Below are positions 1 to 6,674 of a stretch of DNA of 48,238 bases, one piece after another. Every line of letters starts with the position of its first letter. The first letter of the stretch is position 1. The position numbers were made by a program, and so were the translations under genes. This stretch comes from Alphaproteobacteria bacterium (GTDB lineage Bacteria > Pseudomonadota > Alphaproteobacteria > Bin95), in assembly GCA_026710105.1 (NCBI GenBank), contig JAPORR010000099.1:1-48238 (forward strand), given 5' to 3'. Under the pieces are notes generated by a model, which was not told where the DNA came from, searched no databases, and worked only from the letters and a program-made list of their open reading frames with translations.

Positions 1-1
1 G

Positions 2-910
2 TTGCACGCGCCAGACGAAATGAAGCAGGACTGCATCGACACCTGCCTCAAGGCGGGCATGAACTGGCTCGATACGGCGGCCGACTATGGCAATGGCGAG
101 TCGGAGATAGCGATCGGCCAGCTGGTTGGCGCCTTGCCGGCGGCGCAGCGCCCACATATCAGCACCAAGGTCCGGCTCGACACGGCACGCCGTGACAATT
201 TCCCGGACCAAATCCGCACGTCGATAGAGGGTAGCCTGGAGCGGCTTGGAGCGGACCGAGTGGACCTGCTGATGCTTCACAACCCGCTTATGCCGGTGCC
301 CGACCGCGCGACCCTGACTCTCGACGAGGCGCTGGGCGTCATGGATTGCTTTGACCAGCTCCGCGAAGAGGGCCTGTGTGACCATACAGGCTTCACCGCG
401 CTTGGCGACGGGCCGACCGTGTGCGCCGCGGTCGCGTCGGGGCGCTTCGACGCCGCACAGGTCTATTACAACATGCTGAATCCGACCGCAGGCTTCGCAC
501 CCGGCGGCGGGACGCACGCTGGCTGGTCGAGCTCGGACTTCACGGGCCTTCTCGATGCCTGTCGCGCACATGATGTCGGCGTGATGAACATTCGTATCTT
601 CGCCGCCGGCGTGCTCGCAGCGGATGATCGGCATGGGCGCGAAATCCCAGTTACCGCCAATGCAGGCATGGCGGCCGAGGAAGCGCGCGCGCAAGCCGTG
701 CAGGCGGGGCTCGGTGCACGGTCGGAAACCCGCGCGCAGACGGCGGTTCGCTTCGGCCTCGCCCATCCGGCGGTCTCGACAGTAGTACTCGGTGTAGCCG
801 AGATGGCGCACGTCCATCAGGCGCTTGCGGCCGCCGGCCTCGGGCCGCTGGAAGAGGAGGCACGTGCCGCGCTTCGCCGCGTTTGGGCGTCGGGCACATT
901 CACCGTTTGA
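2..910 (+). CDS. Aldo/keto reductase family protein (probably 5'-truncated by the window edge)
   Basis: Translation has AKR features (GMNWLDTAADYGNGESE, RVDLLMLHNP, HPAVSTVVLGVAEMAHV); the reading frame runs off the left edge. Confidence 0.85.
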   Translation: MHAPDEMKQDCIDTCLKAGMNWLDTAADYGNGESEIAIGQLVGALPAAQRPHISTKVRLDTARRDNFPDQIRTSIEGSLERLGADRVDLLMLHNPLMPVPDRATLTLDEALGVMDCFDQLREEGLCDHTGFTALGDGPTVCAAVASGRFDAAQVYYNMLNPTAGFAPGGGTHAGWSSSDFTGLLDACRAHDVGVMNIRIFAAGVLAADDRHGREIPVTANAGMAAEEARAQAVQAGLGARSETRAQTAVRFGLAHPAVSTVVLGVAEMAHVHQALAAAGLGPLEEEARAALRRVWASGTFTV

Positions 911-981
911 AACCCCGTCTGAGGCGCAAACGGTACCGAAGCATCAGGTCCCCTTGGTACGGGGCCGGTAGAGCCGGACGC

Positions 982-1251
982 TCATGGCAACAGTTTCAAG
1001 AGCGCAACCACGGCTCCGACAATAGCGAAGCCCTGAACATCATCGCCCGCCATAGAGTCGCGTGTATCCGGGCTTTCAGCGCCACCATGTCCGCTTTGGT
1101 CGTCTTTTGCCAGCGCATCTATATCCTCCTTGGTGGCAAGCTCGCCCTGTCCGGCACGGATCGCAGTCGCGACAGCTTCCGTCGCCTCCCGCTTCAATCC
1201 GGTATTCTCCATGTCACGGACCGCCGCCAGAGTGTCGAAGGCAACGTTCAT
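982..1251 (-). pseudogene. DUF1640-like small coiled-coil/TM protein with a centrally frame-shifted segment
   Basis: N-term MNVAFDTLAAVRDMENTGLKREATEAVATAIRAGQGELATKEDIDAL and C-term FAIVGAVVALLKLLP look DUF1640-like in one frame. The expected middle (KTTKADMVALKARIHATLWRAMM) reads in the adjacent frame, implying two compensating indels (~1104-1108 and ~1036-1050). Confidence 0.55.
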
Positions 1252-1338
1252 AGCGCGTCAGCCGCCTGCTGAAATTCGTCGGGATCAATCTCCCGCAAGT
1301 GCTGCCCACGAACGGTTCGATGAATACAAGGTACTACC

Positions 1339-1746
1339 GTGCTCGATGTGTTCAGCCGCAAGGGACTCGGATGGGCCATGGCCCACCATCTTCGAACCGA
1401 GCTGGTACTCGCGGCACTGAACATGGCGAACGCACAGCGCCGTCCCCAAGGTGTCATCCACCATTCCGACAAGGGGGCTCGGTACACGTCGCTCGCGTTC
1501 GGCAAACGGTGCCGAGAGAGCGCGGTGGTGACGTCGCCCGGCTCGGCTGGCAAGTGCTACGACACTGCGATGGCCGAAAGCTTCTTCGCCACGCTCGAAT
1601 GCGAGCTCATCAACCGGCGTTCGTTCCAGACCCGGGCACAAGCACGCATGGTTATCTTCGAGTCCCTGGAATCGTGGCACGATCCCCGGCGCCTGCACTG
1701 CGCACTGGAGTCCCTGAGCCCCAACGAGTTCGGGCGTCGTGCGGCC
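1339..1746 (+). mobile_element. Truncated IS3-family transposase (OrfB C-terminal rve/DDE part)
   Basis: LDVFSRKGLGWAM...VIHHSDKGARYTSLAFGKRCRES...CYDTAMAESFFATLECELINRRSFQTRAQARMVIFESLESWHDPRRLHCALESLSPNEF matches the IS3 OrfB catalytic C-terminus. The N-terminal half is missing. Confidence 0.8.
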
Positions 1747-2222
1747 GCGCGACGCCCGATGGGCGCGCCCCGGAGCATTGCGAGCAAACCAATCTCGAGC
1801 CCTTGCGGATCGGCCGGCCGGGGATCCACAACCACCCTCCCGGCAGACCCCCAACACTGCTCTCCGAGAAAGATTCCCTTCCATCGGCTATGGCTCACCA
1901 CAGTGCCGGTAAAGATAGCCCTCAACCGTCCATCGAAACGGGGTAGGCCCAGATGTCGCAATCAAACCGGATGTAGTGGGAATCGAATTTCAGCGCCGTT
2001 GCGCGCGCCGATAGCGGAGCCGACAAGGTCCAGCCATGGTAGCGACGACGGAGGATCACACATGAGCGCCTGCGGGCGAAGGGCCGCCGCAAATAGCCGC
2101 GCTTACCTGATTATCCAGCCGGATAGCGTCGATCCGCACGGTCTAGCGAGAGATTAGGCCATTCCAGCCAAGCAATGGCGGCATGAGTGTCCGCCTATCA
2201 ATCATCTCGTGCCTTTTGCGGT

Positions 2223-3047
2223 TCACTCGCATACCACGCCATCTCCGTCCCCGTCACGCATGTACTGGTAGGCCGGATGAGAACGGTGAACGGGCGCGAT
2301 TCGGTGCCGGCGGGCCTCAGCGCAAGTGATCCTGCCGTTTCGGTTGTCGTCGTACCGTGCGAGCGCATCACCGCCGTCGTTGTGACTCGGTGCGGCCCTC
2401 GGCTTGGGCGTCGTGCTCCGCACGCACACCAAGGGTTCCATCACGGTGCTCTCGCACTGGGCGAGGATCCGGTCCAAGGCCGCCGCTTCGCGCCGGTCGA
2501 TTGTCAAGTCGTAGGCGCGACGGACTTCCACGACGCGGGCCGCGAACCAGCACCGATTACGATCGGGGAGCCACTCTGCGGCGTCCTTGGCACGTTTCTG
2601 GCGTCGATTCACTTGCGGGCCGGCCAGCGTGAGGTTACGCAGATCCGTCGCGAACCGTGCCCGGGTCATCCGGTCGCGGGCGCACAGTCCCGAGTCGTGG
2701 GCCTCGCTCGTGGCCACGATGTGCTCGATGTCGGTCTCGTTCGTCGATCCGAAGCATGTCCCAGTGTAGGGGCCATAGATCGCGCCGAGACGGTGCACGA
2801 TCTCGCGCTCGACGGACTGCGGATACCGATAGTCGCGTTTCCGGTCGTAGGGCGAGCAACGATGTTCAGGCGCTACCGTCAAGCCGCGCCAGGTCTCGGC
2901 GGCGCAGGCGACATCGACGAGCAGGACCGTGGCAAGGAGCACGACCCATCCCGGGCTGACCAACGAGGCGGGACGAAAACCCTCATCCGGACGCCGGCCG
3001 CGGAAGCCCGTGCAAGGTTCAGAACTCAACATCGTCGAACTCATCAA
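2223..3047 (-). CDS. HNH family endonuclease (DUF1524/GmrSD C-terminal-like) with C-terminal Excalibur Ca-binding domain, probably secreted
   Basis: Hydrophobic N-terminal segment (GWVVLLATVLLVDVACAAE); ETDIEHIVATSEAHDSGLC...DLRNLTLAGPQVNRRQKRAKDAAEWLPDRNRCWF; C-term NGRITCAEARRHRIAPVHRSHPAYQYMRDGDGDGVVCE is Excalibur-like. Confidence 0.75.
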   Translation of the reverse strand: MMSSTMLSSEPCTGFRGRRPDEGFRPASLVSPGWVVLLATVLLVDVACAAETWRGLTVAPEHRCSPYDRKRDYRYPQSVEREIVHRLGAIYGPYTGTCFGSTNETDIEHIVATSEAHDSGLCARDRMTRARFATDLRNLTLAGPQVNRRQKRAKDAAEWLPDRNRCWFAARVVEVRRAYDLTIDRREAAALDRILAQCESTVMEPLVCVRSTTPKPRAAPSHNDGGDALARYDDNRNGRITCAEARRHRIAPVHRSHPAYQYMRDGDGDGVVCE

Positions 3048-3119
3048 GATCGGCGGTATCCGGCGCCCGCCGGGCGATGAACATTCCGACCACCGCGACG
3101 AGGCGCGGCGCAGGCTCCG

Positions 3120-3603
3120 TCAACATCTGGTCGATGCTGTAGAGGCCTCGATCTCCTCCGGGCACGGACGAATTTCCATGTCATGAACGGCGTCCGTGCT
3201 CTCGGTGCGGACGAAGCGGCGCGTGCGCGACGGCTTTCGGGTACCCACCACTGCGACCGAGCGCGAGTACGCCAAGTCCCACCAGCCTTGGTCGTAGAGC
3301 AGCTCGACGGGATGGGCGGCATCTCGCAGCCGCTCGGGGTACTCGCCGGCGCCATGGACCCGCACGCCGAACCACTCGACCTCGAGGAGCCGCCGCTTGA
3401 CGAAGACGGCGCACTCGTGAGCCTCCGATCGGGGAACGAAGTCTGAAGGCAGGCTGCCGGACGCTGGACGAAGCGCTCGGCGAGTGACTTGAAGGTCGCG
3501 TCGCGTTCAGACCACAGCGTCTCGTAAACGCCCATCTCGCGGAACGGCGAGACGGCGCGGGCTTCGAAATCCGTGCCCCCGAAGTCGAACTCCCGCTCCA
3601 TTG
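3120..3603 (-). pseudogene. DprA/Smf-like (Rossmann-fold DNA-processing) protein, frameshifted and truncated
   Basis: MEREFDFGGTDFEARAVSPFREMGVYETLWSERDATFKSLAERF in one frame continues, after a single-base shift, as LPSDFVPRSEAHECAVFVKRRLLEVEWFGVRVHGAGEYPERLRDAAHPVELLYDQGWWDLAYSRSVAVVGTRKPS; homology is then lost. Confidence 0.6.
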
Positions 3604-3643
3604 CGGTCCTCCCGTGCCTTTCCACCCGCCGTCCGTGCGGTCG

Positions 3644-4138
3644 CTACTGTGGCGCCATTGTCAACGAGGGGTCAAGGACGCCGCCGCGCCGCACGTCGCG
3701 CCCCGAGGCGATCGCGGAACGCGGCCAGGCCCCCTCGGTTGCGGACCAGCGGCGGCAGCGCCTCGTCATCCGGGAATGGCAGAACAGCGCAAGGTGTGCC
3801 CGTCGGGCCTCCAAACGACCTTTCCCGAGCTCCGGCGCGGGGCGTCGGCACTCCCAGAAAGATGCCTGCCGAGCGGAGGATTGGGAAACGTCCTCCGGCG
3901 GCGAACTGCGACGCAAGTCTATCGCCTCCTGATTCTTCCGGGCTCGGACCCAACCCGCCGTGGCCAAACGGAGGACCAGGATCGTCCGCAGTGTAAAATT
4001 GAGATCGAGCCTCAGCAGCTCGCGGACGTCCTCCAGCCGAAGTGGGGGCTCGGAATGACCAAGCCCCCGCAACACGCGTTCGACACGCTTATCGATGTCC
4101 TGTGCTGTTTTTTCGGACAGGACGTGGTTCCTGGCCAA
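3644..4138 (-). pseudogene. ImmA/IrrE-like protein, N-terminal fragment followed by scrambled sequence
   Basis: MARNHVLSEKTAQDIDKRVERVLRGLGHSEPPLRLEDVRELLRLDLN resembles the start of ImmA-type proteins paired with XRE regulators. YTADDPG continues in the next frame after a T-run indel. No HExxH motif is found downstream. Confidence 0.45.
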
Positions 4139-4155
4139 ATCCCACCCCCTATTCG

Positions 4156-4641
4156 CTACTTCTGCTCGCTGAGCACGGCAACGAACGCTTCCAGCGCCGC
4201 GCCCTCTTCGGGCGTCAATGCTGCGGTCGACTTCGAACGCGCGGCAAACCGGACACCTTCATCGAACAGCCTCGCATCCTTCGGCGCAGCCAATCCCGCC
4301 ACCTGCATAAGGCCGGATTGAGAGACCTTGAAATAGTTCGCGAGTTGGTAGGCCGTTCGCAGTTCCGGCCTGTGATTCGGGTCGCTCTCGATTCCCACGA
4401 GATCGCCCATATCCACATCCGCATCGTCGGCAAGCTGCTCTAGACTCATTCCCCGCTGCCGTCGCATTAGATTGACAAACCAGCCGAATGCTACGTTCGG
4501 ACTCTCCTCCTCGCCCACATCCGCGGGAATACGTTCACCATCGAACACCGGGTCGATCGCCAGCCGACCCGCGCCGATCTCGGCGTCGCCCTCATGCTGC
4601 GCCATGCGCACGCACCAGTCCTTGCTGATTTCAATCCTCAT
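4156..4641 (-). CDS. XRE-family (HTH) transcriptional regulator
   Basis: RQRGMSLEQLADDADVDMGDLVGIESDPNHRPELRTAYQLANYFKVS is an HTH_3-like segment; located directly upstream of an ImmA-like fragment. Confidence 0.8.
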   Translation of the reverse strand: MRIEISKDWCVRMAQHEGDAEIGAGRLAIDPVFDGERIPADVGEEESPNVAFGWFVNLMRRQRGMSLEQLADDADVDMGDLVGIESDPNHRPELRTAYQLANYFKVSQSGLMQVAGLAAPKDARLFDEGVRFAARSKSTAALTPEEGAALEAFVAVLSEQK

Positions 4642-4991
4642 TTCGACCTCCCCTTCGCGATGAAGGCCTGCGCGTTCTCGGGACTCATCTCGAAGTAGCG
4701 CAGACCCTCGTGGTCGGGATCGGTGCCCAAATCCGTCATGCCGCAGGTATTAGCGTAGAAGCCGTTCGCCTGTGGCAGCGAATGAAGCTCGATCCTTCCA
4801 TGAAACTTCAGCTCCTCGCTCAGCGCCACGGCAGCCCGCCTCAGCCGCTGCATCGCCCTGAACAGCTCCGGCACCCACTCTCCTTCCCAATCCGCCAGCT
4901 GCTCCTCGGTTATCGCGTCCCAAAGCTCGGCGGTCACAGGCTCGCCGCTCGCCACGTCCAACAGATGAACCTCCGTGGCTTCCGCCGTCAT
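4638..4991 (-). CDS. Small protein of unknown function (117 aa)
   Basis: Complete ORF with 4-bp overlaps to both the upstream RHH gene (4988-4991) and the downstream XRE gene (4638-4641). No family recognised. Confidence 0.65.
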   Translation of the reverse strand: MTAEATEVHLLDVASGEPVTAELWDAITEEQLADWEGEWVPELFRAMQRLRRAAVALSEELKFHGRIELHSLPQANGFYANTCGMTDLGTDPDHEGLRYFEMSPENAQAFIAKGRSK

Positions 4992-5200
4992 AGCATCATG
5001 ACCTCGGCCTTTTCCTTCGTGGCCTCGTTCTCGAAGAACAGCTTGTTGCCGCTCTCCAAGCGCCCTTCGATCACCTGATACATCCGCAGGGCCTGGCGCA
5101 GCAGCGCTGTCTTGCTCAGCTCCCTCTTCTCGCTCAACGCTTCCAGGGCCGCCATCTCCGCTTCCGTAAGGTTAAGCGTCATCGTTCTCTTGGCCGCCAT
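4988..5200 (-). CDS. Ribbon-helix-helix (CopG-like) regulator
   Basis: MAAKRTMTLNLTEAEMAALEALSEKRELSKTALLRQALRMYQVIEGRLESGNKLFF; ATG at 5200 (minus) preceded by a purine-rich GGAGGAGGGAG ribosome-binding site. Confidence 0.75.
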   Translation of the reverse strand: MAAKRTMTLNLTEAEMAALEALSEKRELSKTALLRQALRMYQVIEGRLESGNKLFFENEATKEKAEVMML

Positions 5201-5295
5201 CGCTCCCTCCTCCCTCGCATCTCGGAGCAAACCCGAATATACCCATGCCGTGACCAAGAATCGATCAAAAAGAAGGTTATTGTTTTATTTTTATT

Positions 5296-5313
5296 AGCTA
5301 TAAATAAGCTATA
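5296..5313 (-). promoter_or_regulatory. Candidate operator/promoter: two AGCTATA direct repeats 11 bp apart in an AT-rich patch
   Basis: agctata at 5296-5302 and 5307-5313 within ~60 bp of AT-rich DNA upstream of the RHH gene. Confidence 0.4.
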
Positions 5314-5358
5314 TATCCTACATAAGAAACTCGCGGCAATCGTCGCATGGAGGTATGC

Positions 5359-5459
5359 CCGGATGGCGCACACATCCGAATACTGAATCGGAGACCCAGT
5401 GCAGGCGGCTCGCAGCCGCCGGCCAGGCTCTGCGTGCCGACCGGAATTGCGCCATCCGG
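5359..5459. repeat. REP-like nested inverted repeat
   Basis: Perfect 12-bp arms ccggatggcgca (5359-5370) and tgcgccatccgg (5448-5459), enclosing an inner perfect hairpin ggcggct-cgc-agccgcc (5404-5420). Confidence 0.5.
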
Positions 5460-5623
5460 CGCCCATCCGCGGGTGTCAACTCTGACAAATCGCGTTTCGA
5501 TCTCCGGGCGGGGGGATCCGGTCCCGTGCATAATTGTCCAACTCACTGCCTATGCTCTCGCTTCTGGACCTTAACAACATCCCGGCGTAATCCCTAGCCC
5601 GCCATGATTCGGAGGCTGCCCGT

Positions 5624-6664
5624 ATGAAGTGTCCTTTGCCTTTCTTCACCGTTATTGCGATCGTATGGGCCACCGTCACCTCTGCCCAAGAGGCGCCACG
5701 GCCTGTGAAACTGATGACAGTGGAAGCTCCATCCGAGGGCGTCGCGCGGCAGTTTTTCGGCAGGGTCGCCGCCAGACAGACGGTTGATCTGGCCTTTCAG
5801 ACGGCGGGCCAGATCGTGCACTTCCCCGCAGTCGAGGGACGTATCGTCCCTGCCGGGGCGATCATCGCCCAGCTCGACCTCGAGCCGTTTGAATTGTCTC
5901 TTGAGCAGGCACGCCTGCAGCGGGACCGGGCTCATCGGAACGCCGAGCGTCTGGGCAAGCTCCGGGGAGGCGCGGCGCGCCGGGCGAGCATTGAGGACGC
6001 GGCCACCGAAGCCGGGCTGGCTGACATTGCGTTCCGTAATGCGAAATACGCCCTGAAGCACGCCACCCTTTACGCGCCATTCGACGCCCTTGTGGCGAAC
6101 CGCGCCGCCGCCAGGTTCGCGACGGTTCGCGCCGGTGCGCCGGTCGTCCGACTCCATGACATGTCCGAAATTCGGATTGAGATCGATGTCCCGGAAGTGT
6201 TGTTCCAGCGCGCCGGGCGCGATCCGAATGTGGCCCTTGCCGCCCGCTTCCCCGCCAGCGAGACGCTGTTCCCGGTCGAAGTGCGTGAGTTCAACGCCGA
6301 GACCTCCCGCTTCGGGCAAACCTTCCGTGTCACGCTGGGCATGCCGCCGCCGGACGGGCTCAACATTCTCCCCGGCTCCTCCGTCACGATCCTGGCGACC
6401 CTGCGCCGCCCCCGCCCGCGGATCGTCATTCCGGCGTCCGCCGTAGCCATCGCCGCCGACGGCGCAGCATCGGTCATGGTCTTTCGCATGATCGAGGGCG
6501 ATGAAGGCATTGTCGAGACAAAGCCGGTGACACTAGCAATCAGCAACCGAGGCGAATTCGAGGCGATCGAAGGCCTGTCCGCCGGCGAGGAAATTGTAGC
6601 CGCCGGAGTCAACGCCCTGAAGGACGGTGCCAGGGTGCGCCGCTTCCAGGAAGTGTCGAACTGA
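5624..6664 (+). CDS. RND efflux periplasmic adaptor subunit (HlyD/MFP family)
   Basis: VEGRIVPAGAIIAQLDLEPFELSLEQARLQRDRA, ATLYAPFDALVANRAA, VVRLHDMSEIRIEIDVPE; signal peptide at the N-terminus. Confidence 0.9.
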   Translation: MKCPLPFFTVIAIVWATVTSAQEAPRPVKLMTVEAPSEGVARQFFGRVAARQTVDLAFQTAGQIVHFPAVEGRIVPAGAIIAQLDLEPFELSLEQARLQRDRAHRNAERLGKLRGGAARRASIEDAATEAGLADIAFRNAKYALKHATLYAPFDALVANRAAARFATVRAGAPVVRLHDMSEIRIEIDVPEVLFQRAGRDPNVALAARFPASETLFPVEVREFNAETSRFGQTFRVTLGMPPPDGLNILPGSSVTILATLRRPRPRIVIPASAVAIAADGAASVMVFRMIEGDEGIVETKPVTLAISNRGEFEAIEGLSAGEEIVAAGVNALKDGARVRRFQEVSN

Positions 6665-6674
6665 GGGCCGCGCC

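Noticed and set aside
3183-3446. Plus-strand 87-aa ORF across the DprA-like remnant
   Set aside because: Antisense to recognisable DprA-like sequence; no family similarity.
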